Below, in pieces: positions 29,506 to 38,104 of a stretch of 64,000 nt of DNA. A model generated the notes under the pieces. That model ran no database searches. It was not told the DNA's origin and saw only the letters and a list, made by a program, of their open reading frames with translations. Both the position numbers and the translations under genes were made by a program. The DNA is taken from NCBI GenBank assembly GCA_029939595.1, contig JAOZSQ010000001.1, positions 124,001 to 188,000 on the forward strand, written 5' to 3'. Numbering within the stretch: position 1 is the first letter of the stretch; every line of letters begins with the position of its first letter. This DNA is from EX4572-165 sp002254885. Lineage in GTDB: Archaea > Thermoplasmatota > E2 > DHVEG-1.

Positions 29506-31719
29506 TTTCTTTTTGAGGAAAAAAAGTAATAATAGCTGTTGCCCCCATATCCTTACCTTCACTTTCCAATGTGAGTTTACCACCCATTTCAGTCATATAA
29601 TTTGCTGAAGTATGCAACCCAAACCCATGTCCATCTTCTTTAGTGGTAAATCCATGTGAGAATATTTTTTTAATATTTTTTTCTTCAACACCTGTTCCGT
29701 TATCTTTTATTTTTATTTGAACAATTTCATTTTCCAAAGTTTCAGATGTTATTTTAATCTCACAATCCTTTTCACATCTAGCTTGAATGGCATTAGTAAA
29801 AATATTTACTAATACATGTACAAATTTAGTGCTTTGAATTAATATTTTTGGTGCTGGTTTATGATTAGTTGTAATTTTAATATTAAATTTTTCAAACAAA
29901 CTTTGTTGCAATTTAACGATTTCATCAATAGATATTGCAATATCAACTTTCTCAGTTAAGAATATCTTTTTGGCATATTGTTATTGAGTTTCTACAACAC
30001 CTCTAATAATATCACTACTTTTAATAATACTTTCCAATTCGTTTATTACATTTGTAAAAGAGTTTTTAAATGCCTCTTCTAATTTTACAAGAAGATTCAA
30101 TAATTTTAAAAATCTTATATTATCAATTTCTTCCTTTCCTAAATTCGGGATATACCGAGTATTCAAATCTTTTGATGCTTTTTCATATAGATTTAAAGGA
30201 GCCTTACGTATAATATTCATAACATTTTGAGATGAAACTACAATTGATGTTAGTACATTTCCTATATTATGAAGAACACCAGTTGATATTTCTGCCATTC
30301 CTGCTTGATGGGCTACTTTCAGCAATTCTTTATGAGTTTTTTTCAGTTCAATTGTCCTTTCTTCTACCATTTCTTCTAAGTTTTGATTTAAAACTTTTAA
30401 TTCTTCGCCTTGTCTTTGAATTTCTTGATTAAACTCAATTATTTTCAAATAGTATTGTGATTTTCCTATTGGAGCGTTTGCTTGTTGTATTACTTGTTCG
30501 GCTAATTTTATATTTTCTTCATTATATTTTCCACGAACAATATTTTCTCCAAAAACACAAAGTCCCACCGGTTCTTCATTATTGAATAATGGAAAACATA
30601 TTTTTGCTTTAGAAGATGAAAAAATAGCAGGTAAAACATTTTCTTCTTTAAAAAATGTTTTTTTGGTTTTCAAAATATCAAATTCTTCTTCTGAAAGTTT
30701 AAAAAAAGTTTCTAACTCATCATCATCATACCCAAGATAAGTTAATAGTTTATATTCTTTTGAATATTTTTCCTTTGGAATATAAAATAAACCATTATCA
30801 GTACCCAAATAACCAACAGCAGTAAAAAGAACAACATTAGCTATATCTTGTTGTTTTTGACTTGAACTAAGAGTTTTACTTACTTCATTTAATTCTTCTA
30901 ATTCAAATATTTTTCTTTCTAAATTGCTATTTATCTTTTGTATTTCTTTTTCCTTTAATATTTGCTCATTAATATGTTGGTGCAATTTCACTTGCATATC
31001 ATTAATAGCCTGGACCACTTGATCCAATTCATCATATTTACCAGTTAAATGATTCTTTCTATTTAATCTTAAAACGTATTTTGGATTTTTGAAATTTATA
31101 TTTTTAGCAAACTCCTCCATTGTAACAAGATGTTTTGTAATAAGTTTTCGTACAAGCATAATTATTATAGCTGTTAGTATAAAAACTTCAACAAATCTTG
31201 AAGGTAATATTATCATCATTTTATTTTTTAATCTCTCTGTTAAATAATGAGAATCCATAATAATAGTTACATCACCCAAATATTCTGAAGGATTTGTATT
31301 TTCTATACCCAATTTAAAACGAAAAATATATTGTTCTTCATGATCGCCGTTTTTGTGTCCGGTTTGTATTGAATGTACTTTTATTCCTTCTTGATATATA
31401 ACTATATTAACAGAATGAATATTTGGTTGATCTTGAATGCTCTGTATTAATAATTTGGTATGTGTAAAATTCATATCCCAAACACTTCTGGAAAGAGTTG
31501 GGGTGTATGTTTTTTTAATTTGTTCTAATTGCCTTTTACTTTCTTTCATAGCATGTTTATAATCTATGTAAATGCTAAGAAATGATAAACAATTCGCAAA
31601 AATAAAACCAACTACTAATATGAATATAAATAATCGTAGAGATAAGGAGTATCTAAATCTTGAAAATATCTTTAAGATTCCAATCTAACTAATATGACCA
31701 TTTTTTTGCAATCCTTCAT
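29483..31719 (-). pseudogene. GAF-domain sensor histidine kinase, disrupted
   Basis: Two intact blocks in one frame: 29981-31549 and 29483-29980. The first holds a periplasmic-like region, a membrane helix (V-F-I-L-T-A-I-I-I-M-L), HAMP-like segment, coiled coil, GAF domain and the phospho-acceptor helix with V-L-H-N-I-G-N-V-L (His near residue 426). The second holds a complete HATPase_c domain: N-I-F-T-N-A, D-N-G-T-G-V, G-H-G-F-G-L. They are separated by one TAA (29981-29983, context CAA-TAA-CAA). A first membrane helix lies upstream of the ATG at 31549, in frame but lacking a start; a one-base shift near 31690 would join it to ATG 31719. As sequenced the kinase is broken; assembly error is possible. 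Sensor kinases in phages are rare. Confidence 0.7.
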
Positions 31720-31744
31720 TCCAAAATTTATTATTTGTGTGATG

Positions 31745-32114
31745 TGGTGGAGTCGGAGGGAGTTGAACCCTCGTGTATGACCAGTATCCTAATGGGTTTC
31801 TACATGTTTAGTTGGTTGAGTTAAACCTTTTTGGTAAACCAACAAACCAAAAAGGGGTTCTGTTTTATAATTTCATTCCATCCCCAAACAGAAAGGTTAA
31901 GAACTAGTTCGTTTTTAATTACACAACAATATATCATAACGAACAAATGGTATATTATTGCGCCCAATTATGCTGCTATCGCAACAGTATTTGGGGTATA
32001 GTCTGCATTATTTGCAACTAAATTAAGTGAACGATTTTTTAAGTGGCCTTTCGTTCAACCACTACATGCTTTAACCATTAAAACCACTGCATAGCGAATC
32101 CCAAATACGACCCC
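31745..32114 (-). ncRNA. ssrA: tmRNA (transfer-messenger RNA)
   Basis: 370 bases. tRNA-like ends: acceptor GGGGTCG/CGACTCC with the G3-U pair for alanine charging, T arm GAGGG-TTCAACT-CCCTC, A discriminator, encoded CCA. After the 5' end comes TTTGGGATTCG, as in bacterial ssrA. The tag frame is at 32015-31968: ANNADYTPNTVAIAA then TAA. It rescues stalled ribosomes and tags the unfinished chains for proteolysis. It is 31 bases after the gp13 stop, so it is probably cut from the same transcript. Confidence 0.97.
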
Positions 32115-32145
32115 ATATAATTGTAGTTTAAATTAGATAATCAAA

Positions 32146-32904
32146 CTAACCCACGAAAAACTCAGCAGGTAGTTCCCATTCTTCTCTTAATTGCTCGTTT
32201 AATCGTTCCAATCGCTCTTTTGCCTCATCTAAAATTCGTTCTCCATTCATAGTCACCCTTCCTGGCAAATTTGGACTGGTGTATTTTATCATATTCATTC
32301 CCCATTGCTCCCGACATAATTCAAGAGCATATGTTTTTATCCAACGGTTATTATAAACCGAACCTTCATTTTTTTCAAAATCTAAATTTTTATAATATAT
32401 AAATCCAGCTTTATAAGTTCGTTTTGGAACCTGAAATATATACAACTCTTTTGTAATACTATTAAAATTGAATTCTATTTCGGTACTTAACAATTTTTCA
32501 ACCATATCAACATAATTATTTGTCAGAACAAATGTTAATATATCAAAACTTGCCTGTTGATAAAACATTGACATTTCATGTGGTAATTGATCAGTAACAC
32601 TATCTATTACAGAACTCTTTTTAAGACTATATAAATGAAGTACAGCTTGACAATCATAATCCAATTTATAAGTATTTTTTCCTGCTTCAAGATTTAACAA
32701 ACCGAACCGCAATTGGGACCCATCAAGTGCCCTTTCAATAAACAATTCAATTGAATCATTAATAGCATCATTCATTTGATCGTCTGTTACTGCAACTTTT
32801 ATAGTTGGTTCTCCTAATTTTCTTTTAATATACTTTTTTAAAGCACCTTTAGAATCAATATAAGGAGTAATCATTTTGTAACCTTTTAAACCATATTCAG
32901 CCAT
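32146..32904 (-). CDS. gp13-like neck protein
   Basis: 252 residues. The C-terminal part, N-R-W-I-K-T-Y-A-L-E-L-C-R-E-Q-W-G-M-N (about 188-206), then L-P-G-R-V-T-M-N-G (about 213-221), closing with L-P-A-E-F-F-V-G, matches T4 gp13 and its relatives in other T4-like phages. Gp13 closes the neck after packaging and links head to tail. Length is slightly below T4 gp13 (309). An alternative start at residue 11 has a better ribosome binding site (AAAAGG). Confidence 0.8.
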   Translation of the reverse strand: MAEYGLKGYKMITPYIDSKGALKKYIKRKLGEPTIKVAVTDDQMNDAINDSIELFIERALDGSQLRFGLLNLEAGKNTYKLDYDCQAVLHLYSLKKSSVIDSVTDQLPHEMSMFYQQASFDILTFVLTNNYVDMVEKLLSTEIEFNFNSITKELYIFQVPKRTYKAGFIYYKNLDFEKNEGSVYNNRWIKTYALELCREQWGMNMIKYTSPNLPGRVTMNGERILDEAKERLERLNEQLREEWELPAEFFVG

Positions 32905-32917
32905 CCTAGTTTATTTA

Positions 32918-33326
32918 TTATTTATTACTGGTTGCTGTTTTTCTTGTACTTGGTTTTTTAGTTGGTTCTTCTTTTATCTCAACNNNNNNNNNNNNNNNNN
33001 NNNNNNNNNNNNNNNNNNNNNNNNNNNNNNNNNNNNNNNNNNNNNNNNNNNNNNNNNNNNNNNNNNNNNNNNNNNNNNNNNNNTTTTGGTTCAACTTTTG
33101 GTTCAACTTTTGGTTCAACTTTTGGTTCAACTTTTGGTTCAACTTTTGGTGTTGCCTTTGATTTTGCTGCTGTTTTTGTTTTCTTTTTGATGAAATATTT
33201 TGGAAATGCTTTTGCTAGATTATCGTCATTAATTTCTTCACCATGTTCAAAAACCAATTCGCCACGAGCAGTAGACAAAAATAATTTGCCACCTGTTGGG
33301 GATTTAACAATGTATGTATCTGCCAT
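32918..33326 (-). CDS. Protein with PKVE repeats, broken by assembly gap
   Basis: The N-terminal part (about 60 residues, G-G-K-L-F-L-S-T-A-R-G-E-L-V-F-E-H-G) is a small folded domain, followed by K-V-E-P repeats encoded by at least five copies of the 12-mer GTTGAACCAAAA (minus strand), then 100 Ns, then a basic tail ending T-S-N-K. True length is unknown. The repeat tract would be an extended rod or linker, typical of virion-associated proteins. It is next to the gp13 gene. Confidence 0.65.
32984..33083. other. Assembly gap (100 N)
   Basis: Exactly 100 Ns, a customary placeholder for a gap of unknown length, within the 12-bp repeats of the preceding gene. The repeat number was probably too high to assemble. 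Confidence 0.99.
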
Positions 33327-33344
33327 ATTATTCCTATTATTGAG

Positions 33345-33368
33345 GGGGTTGCCCCGAAGAACAACCCC
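33345..33368 (-). terminator. Hairpin after gp32
   Basis: 7-bp stem GGGGTTG/CAACCCC with a 10-base loop, directly after the gp32 stop. There is no U-tract after it, so it may pause or stabilise the mRNA end rather than terminate. Confidence 0.5.
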
Positions 33369-33374
33369 AAATTA

Positions 33375-34292
33375 TTATTTTAAGTTATCAAAAAATGCTT
33401 CATCCTCGTCAACATCTCCATTTGTAGATGCGGTTGCGGTTGCCTTTGCTGCCACCTTTTCTTCTTCAAAGAATTGGTTTTCGTATGAATCTACATTTTC
33501 TTTAGTTACTGAATTTTCTGATGGTTGTGGATCACCTAAAATATTTCTCAATTTTTTTATTGTTGCATCATATTTTGGATAATTATTTTCATCAACAAAT
33601 TCGCCTAAACTGTAAGTTTGTTTTAAATATTTTTCAATTTTTTTATCATCTCCACCCTGAAACGGAGCCTGATCATCAAATTTACAATCGTCATAACTGG
33701 TCATCTTTTCACCGTCAACTTCAACAGTTTTTAAAATCAAGTTGAAGTTCGCTCCATCATATAAATTAAATGGAACAAAAATCTTTTGTGGTATTCCAGC
33801 TTTCTTTTGTTCTTCATCTTCAATCATAACCGATTGAAGTTTTTCCATTATCTTAATACCATATTTAAACAAAAACACTTTTCCTTCGTTCTCAGGATTT
33901 GCTAGGTCTTTCACAACACAAATGTTGCTTACATATTTTTTAATTCGTTTTCTACTTCTAGCTGTATCTTTATCAGACTCCAATCCAGTATCCCAAAGTT
34001 CTTTGTTTTTATCACAAATAGGACAATCTTTTTTGAGAGTTGTCAAACAGTAATCAACATACCATTTTTTGGATGCCTTACCAACAAAATATGGAAAGAA
34101 ATGTTGGAAATATTCAGAGAATACCTCACCTTTTATGGTAGGTATGAACCGAATCACTGCAATTCCTTTACCTGATTTTTTGTCTTTTTCAACTTCCCAA
34201 AATCTTTCATCTTTGAAAGATTGTTTCTTGTTTGTGTTCTTGATATCTTCAACTGCTTTATCATAGTTAAAGTTAAACTTTCCTGCTGCCAT
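33375..34292 (-). CDS. 32: Single-stranded DNA-binding protein gp32
   Basis: About 305 residues from the ATG at 34292 (GAGGTG before it). The OB-fold core contains F-W-E-V-E-K-D-K, R-F-I-P, Y-V-D-Y-C-L-T...C-P-I-C (zinc site, about residues 85-100) and V-S-N-I-C-V-V-K-D; the C-terminus is acidic (D-V-D-E-D-E-A-F-F), the part that recruits other replication proteins. It coats single-stranded DNA during replication and recombination. The close co-location with a gp33 candidate upstream matches T4 order. A 134-base leader may allow self-regulation. Confidence 0.92.
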   Translation of the reverse strand: MAAGKFNFNYDKAVEDIKNTNKKQSFKDERFWEVEKDKKSGKGIAVIRFIPTIKGEVFSEYFQHFFPYFVGKASKKWYVDYCLTTLKKDCPICDKNKELWDTGLESDKDTARSRKRIKKYVSNICVVKDLANPENEGKVFLFKYGIKIMEKLQSVMIEDEEQKKAGIPQKIFVPFNLYDGANFNLILKTVEVDGEKMTSYDDCKFDDQAPFQGGDDKKIEKYLKQTYSLGEFVDENNYPKYDATIKKLRNILGDPQPSENSVTKENVDSYENQFFEEEKVAAKATATASTNGDVDEDEAFFDNLK

Positions 34293-34435
34293 ATTTATCA
34301 CCTCTTCAATTTACTCAATTAAATCAATTAAGATCAATTTATCCAAAGAAAAAACCTTTGTTCATTCTTCAATTAATCTTTTTAGTCATCTCCCGAAGGA
34401 GTTTAGTTTAGGGATTAACCCAATTGGATGTGACT
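34293..34435 (-). promoter_or_regulatory. gp32 mRNA leader, possible autoregulatory site
   Basis: A 143-base gap with a UUCG hairpin (CTCC-TTCG-GGAG, near 34389-34400), then a stretch with four AATTGA-type repeats (about 34304-34345) just before the gp32 ribosome binding site. In T4, gp32 binds a structured site then an unstructured A/U-rich repeat region before its start codon. The similarity is in layout, not sequence. Confidence 0.35.
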
Positions 34436-34912
34436 TCATCCAACACTAAGGGCGGTTTGCCAAGCTTTGCCATTTAATAAAAACTCAAGGCAACCATCAA
34501 ATGCTTTTGCTCTCCAACCCGTTAGTTCTATAAACATTCCATCTGATTCAAGTTTAAAAGAAGATTTATCTTCTATTAAAGTATGAGTTACACACGTTTC
34601 TGGTGGAACCCAATCATCTGTTAATGTCCTTCCTATTATATTTACCGGTCCATTTGTATTTAGTATTTCCATTGCATGTTCAGAATTTAAAGCGAATGTT
34701 TTCTTGGATTTGGCTTTTACAATATTAAATCCGGTTCCGCCTCCAACAACATACTCTTTAGAAAATGGTTTGAAATCAATTTTCAAATTACCATAATCAG
34801 CATTAAACCCAAACACCACAACCTTTGCTTCATTCTCTTCAAATGAACCCTTGTCAAAAAGTTTTGGATTAAAAATTACAAACAAATCTAATATATTATA
34901 TTGCTTTTTCAT
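34436..34912 (-). CDS. Hypothetical protein upstream of gp32
   Basis: 158 residues, beta-rich, with G-G-G-T-G-F-N and G-W-R-A-K-A-F-D-G. Compact and non-membrane. Unrecognised. T4 has gp59, the helicase loader, between gp33 and gp32, but this protein is smaller and shows no clear likeness. Confidence 0.6.
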   Translation of the reverse strand: MKKQYNILDLFVIFNPKLFDKGSFEENEAKVVVFGFNADYGNLKIDFKPFSKEYVVGGGTGFNIVKAKSKKTFALNSEHAMEILNTNGPVNIIGRTLTDDWVPPETCVTHTLIEDKSSFKLESDGMFIELTGWRAKAFDGCLEFLLNGKAWQTALSVG

Positions 34913-34929
34913 TTGTTCCTTTACTTTAT

Positions 34930-35193
34930 TTATGTTATAGCATTAACAATTTCATGTAACTTTTCTTTTACTATTAATGAAAACCCCTCGTTTTGACCAG
35001 TATCAAAAAAATCTTCCGCTTGTTCTTCTAATCTTGATTCAGCCTCATTTATGTAATCAGATAACGAATTTTTTAATTCTCTTTTAACTTCTAAAAGTTT
35101 TTCTTCATACATTTGACCCATCTTGTCTTCAAAAACTGAAAGTTTAAGACCAATCAAATCATCTAATTTTTCTTCCATTTCGTCTATTGTCAT
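34930..35193 (-). CDS. Small coiled-coil protein
   Basis: 87 residues, almost entirely heptad-like helix, acidic. Adjacent to gp33 and the gp32 operon. Unrecognised. Confidence 0.6.
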   Translation of the reverse strand: MTIDEMEEKLDDLIGLKLSVFEDKMGQMYEEKLLEVKRELKNSLSDYINEAESRLEEQAEDFFDTGQNEGFSLIVKEKLHEIVNAIT

Positions 35194-35201
35194 AATCTCC
35201 T

Positions 35202-35414
35202 TTATCCTAAAGGTACAGGTATTGGAAGGTTTTTTGTCATATTTTTACTAATAAATTCAGCAGACACTTTCTCCTTTATTACAGGATGTAAGACATCTAC
35301 AAGATCATCAATATCCATCCCTTTGGTCTCGCCCAATTCAATAATAACTTCAATATATGAAAGACCAGTATCTCGTTTTAGTTGTTCTATTTGTAGATTG
35401 ATTCCAGTTAAAAT
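35202..35414 (-). CDS. 33: Candidate late-transcription co-activator gp33, ATT start
   Basis: 70 residues with no ATG, GTG or TTG; the first codon after a stop at correct distance (6 bases) from AAGGGAGG is ATT at 35414. Residues 15-50 (T-G-L-S-Y-I-E-V-I-I-E-L...I-D-D-L-V-D-V-L-H-P-V-I-K-E-K-V) resemble phage gp33 proteins, which have a helix pattern S-Y-I/L-E-A-I...V...K-E-K-L; it ends in a short hydrophobic tail. Gp33 bridges gp55-RNA polymerase and the sliding clamp. Located near gp32 as in T4. Alternatively a frameshifted gene. Confidence 0.55.
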   Translation of the reverse strand: MLTGINLQIEQLKRDTGLSYIEVIIELGETKGMDIDDLVDVLHPVIKEKVSAEFISKNMTKNLPIPVPLG

Positions 35415-35482
35415 AATAAACCTCCCTTAAAACTTTATCTTTTAATAGTAACACATTTAAATTGATTAAATCAACCCCCCAA

Positions 35483-35998
35483 CTATAATTTTAAGTTTAA
35501 TGTTCCATATTTTTCAATTGTTGCATCAAGCCCATCTTTTCTGACTAATTCAAGAAATTCATTTGCAATTTTCTTTATTCTGTCTTTATCTTCTTTGTTT
35601 ATGATACCATCACCGGTTAAATCTTGTTTAATAAGTATCCAATCAACCTTTCCATCATCATCACAATCCATACATGAAGCAAGTGTTTCACCTTTTTCAT
35701 CCATAAAGGTTACAGCATCAATTGGCTGACCACCTTCTTCCATATCAATTGCCTTTTTAAGATAAATCTTAATTTCTGATTCTTTGTTAAGCATTGCTTC
35801 CGCTTTTTCTCTCATAACCTTTTCATCAACAGCATCAATTTTACCATCACCTGTAACATCTTGATTTGCTAAGACAACATCAATTTTGCCATCGTCATTC
35901 GTATCAATACAAACAGCGATGACATTATTGTTTTTATCCATAAAGGTTACAACATCCTTATCTATATCACCAGAAACATCTGTCATTAGTGTTGTCAT
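35483..35998 (-). CDS. Calcium-loop (EF-hand/dockerin-like) protein
   Basis: 171 residues with four Asp-rich loops: D-T-N-D-D-G-K-I-D (about 33), D-V-T-G-D-G-K-I-D (about 49), D-C-D-D-D-G-K-V-D (about 114) and D-L-T-G-D-G-I-I-N (about 130). Each fits an EF-hand/dockerin-type Ca-binding loop. The two halves repeat V-T-F-M-D-(K/E)...A-(V/S)-C-(I/M)-D, so it is a duplicated unit of two loops each. Calcium-dependent assembly or signalling in a phage particle or host is possible. Confidence 0.82.
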   Translation of the reverse strand: MTTLMTDVSGDIDKDVVTFMDKNNNVIAVCIDTNDDGKIDVVLANQDVTGDGKIDAVDEKVMREKAEAMLNKESEIKIYLKKAIDMEEGGQPIDAVTFMDEKGETLASCMDCDDDGKVDWILIKQDLTGDGIINKEDKDRIKKIANEFLELVRKDGLDATIEKYGTLNLKL

Positions 35999-36017
35999 AT
36001 TATTCCTTATATTAAAA

Positions 36018-36402
36018 TTATACTGTCATAACGTATTTCCATTTATCATTCGGTTGTGTATCTTTACCTAAACCCATTTTTTCTGCAAAGCTTTCTATGT
36101 GGTCCCGCATATCATAACGAGCATAATTATCTTCTGGTAAAGAGACAACAAGATAAGATGCAAAATCATAAATCGCACCCATTACCAATGATGAAAATTG
36201 GGATTTAATTTTTTTCTTTGCTTCTGGAATATCGTTATACAATGTCTCATTGTTTTTAAATACATCTATTAATTCAACGAATTCTCCTTTATTGGTTCCT
36301 TCATCTTGTTCCCATACATGTATTCGTTCTCCTCCAACTTTTTTTTTCTATTTCTATTCGTTCTTTTGCAGCCGGAGTAGTTATTTCTAATTTTGGTTTC
36401 AT
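36018..36402 (-). pseudogene. Hypothetical protein with a frameshift at an A9 run
   Basis: Starts at ATG 36402 (M-K-P-K-L-E-I-T-T-P) and continues in one frame to an A-run (A9, near 36346); the sequence then continues in the +1 frame as V-G-G-E-R-I-H-V-W-E-Q and reads through to 36018. The two parts join smoothly if one A is removed, so either the read is wrong or the gene is broken. The combined product is about 127 residues, unrecognised. Confidence 0.6.
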
Positions 36403-36403
36403 G

Positions 36404-36541
36404 TTATTTCCTTTTTAAAAATCGTTTTATAAAATCTCCTGATTGTTTGTAATTTAACAACCATTTATACAAAGCATTACCACTCGGACTGTTCTTATCC
36501 AAGTAATAATACTTCATAATTTCTTTAATTTTTTCTTCCAT
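36404..36541 (-). CDS. 45-residue basic protein
   Basis: ATG at 36541, TAA at 36404; a charged, helical, Lys-rich peptide. The stop overlaps the ATG region of the frameshifted gene. Unrecognised. Confidence 0.5.
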   Translation of the reverse strand: MEEKIKEIMKYYYLDKNSPSGNALYKWLLNYKQSGDFIKRFLKRK

Positions 36542-36563
36542 AACCCCTTATAGAAAATAATGA

Positions 36564-36917
36564 TTAAATAGTTAGTCTCGCAACCTTGAATCCACACATT
36601 TTTAACAAATTGAAAACTCCTTCTCTGGACACATTTACAATCCTTAATGAATCAACTGAATTTTCAACAATTTCTAAAGATTGAATAGCCACTTGATCAA
36701 CCTGTATAATTTTAGTCATATCAATTTGAACATATTCAAGATATTGATCTTCTGTATTCGGAGGAGTTTTTATATTTAAACCCAATTCTGTTAACTCCTT
36801 CAAAAGTTCTGGCATTTCTCGTATTGAGAGAATAGGAACATTTGCAGTGATATTGAAATATTTCATATTTCCAGCATCATTTCTACTACAAGTAAAAGCA
36901 CCTTCATCTTTTTTCAT
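36564..36917 (-). CDS. Hypothetical protein
   Basis: 117 residues, mixed alpha/beta, with a C-terminal G-F-K-V-A-R-L-T-I. No motif recognised. It starts 8 bases after the amidohydrolase stop. Confidence 0.6.
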   Translation of the reverse strand: MKKDEGAFTCSRNDAGNMKYFNITANVPILSIREMPELLKELTELGLNIKTPPNTEDQYLEYVQIDMTKIIQVDQVAIQSLEIVENSVDSLRIVNVSREGVFNLLKMCGFKVARLTI

Positions 36918-36925
36918 ATAACCTC

Positions 36926-38041
36926 CTATAGTCCTAAAAATGTTTTACAATTTGTGTCTGACATTGCTTTGAATGTATCAACTCCGAACCAAGCTTCCAT
37001 TACAGCCCTTTGATAATTATTATCTTGAATGGTTTCATCAAATGCAGTTGTCATATACCAATCAGAACCAAATAAAACTTTATCTTTTATTTTAGGATCG
37101 GTTAATAAATGATCTCTAACAAAAATATTGCCTTTGTGATTAAAATCATAACTAGTATCACCAAGATTACAAGATACATCCGTATAACAATTTGGGTATT
37201 GACGAAGCATATCAATCAAAATTTTTGCCCAACAATCATCTTCTGCATCACCATCATCAGTTCTTTTACCACCTAAATAATCACAAAAATCTCCTGCTAT
37301 ATGAGCCAAGTCAATACGAAGATTTGGGAATTTTTCAAGTACAGGCTTGAAATTCTTGAGATACATGGTATAAACACAAGCAGTCATATCTGTCGTCCAT
37401 GACCAGGACCACCAAGAAGGACAATCGCCTTGATAATGTTTTTTTAAATTGCTATGTTCAGGAGTTTCCCAACCAAATACACCAGCCTTTGAACCATGTG
37501 TAATAACTGGTTTATTGATGGATTGTAAATATTCATAAGCAGGGAATAATCTTTCGTCATTGGGAAAATAACCCAATTTGGGGTATATTTTGGCACCATA
37601 AAAACCATATTCTTCTATAGCCATTTTTAATTCACTTAAAAGGTTGGGGTTTCTAGGTTCTAAAAAAGCAAAGGGTAATGCTTCATTGGGATATTTATCT
37701 TTTATTTCTTTCAATTCTTGATATTGACCTTTCATATCTTGTGCTGGAGATCCACCTCCAACAAATCTAAAATCCATAGGCAATAAAACAAATTTAGTAC
37801 CATCAGGATAACATGATTTTAATTGTTCAAATATCGTTATTTGTTTTTCTTGATTTCCAGTTGTAACGAATGCTGCCACTTTATCAAGTGAATCATTATC
37901 ATTAAAAGGATTCATGTTGCGGAGCATCCATAATGCTGTATCCTTAAAATTTGGATCTTTAAACCAACTTGTGTTAAATCCAGGAATATAGTTTTCAGGA
38001 ATAGCATTTAGTGTAAAACAATGTGAATGTATATTATACAT
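36926..38041 (-). CDS. Amidohydrolase-2 family metal hydrolase
   Basis: 371 residues forming a TIM-barrel pattern: N-I-H-S-H (3-7), G-A-K-I-Y-P-K-L-G (about 146), V-I-T-H-G-S (about 176), I-D-L-A-H-I-A-G (about 243), and V-L-F-G-S-D-W-Y (about 320), the usual metal and catalytic positions of the amidohydrolase 2 group. Substrates of this group range from decarboxylase to lactonase reactions; here unknown. A TATAAATA box 52 bases upstream suggests late expression. It is unusual in phages and may be a virion component or a metabolic gene. Confidence 0.82.
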   Translation of the reverse strand: MYNIHSHCFTLNAIPENYIPGFNTSWFKDPNFKDTALWMLRNMNPFNDNDSLDKVAAFVTTGNQEKQITIFEQLKSCYPDGTKFVLLPMDFRFVGGGSPAQDMKGQYQELKEIKDKYPNEALPFAFLEPRNPNLLSELKMAIEEYGFYGAKIYPKLGYFPNDERLFPAYEYLQSINKPVITHGSKAGVFGWETPEHSNLKKHYQGDCPSWWSWSWTTDMTACVYTMYLKNFKPVLEKFPNLRIDLAHIAGDFCDYLGGKRTDDGDAEDDCWAKILIDMLRQYPNCYTDVSCNLGDTSYDFNHKGNIFVRDHLLTDPKIKDKVLFGSDWYMTTAFDETIQDNNYQRAVMEAWFGVDTFKAMSDTNCKTFLGL

Positions 38042-38092
38042 AAAATCTTTTCTCCAAAAAGTTTATAAAAATTATTTTTTGTAATTCTTGTA

Positions 38093-38100
38093 TATTTATA
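38093..38100 (-). promoter_or_regulatory. T4-type late promoter candidate (TATAAATA)
   Basis: Perfect TATAAATA 52 bases before the amidohydrolase start, in the 63-base gap after the chemoreceptor gene. Confidence 0.5.
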
Positions 38101-38104
38101 TCAA

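Noticed and set aside
31740..32120. Intron-containing tRNA
   Set aside because: The tRNA-like ends and Ala tag frame are diagnostic of tmRNA.
32115..32145. Own promoter for tmRNA (TTGATT-18-TTATAT)
   Set aside because: The -10 box would touch the mature 5' end, leaving no room for a start site; cotranscription with gp13 is more likely.
32962..33582. Plus-strand open frame across the N gap
   Set aside because: It is the reverse strand of the repeat gene and gp32, and open only because the gap has no stops.
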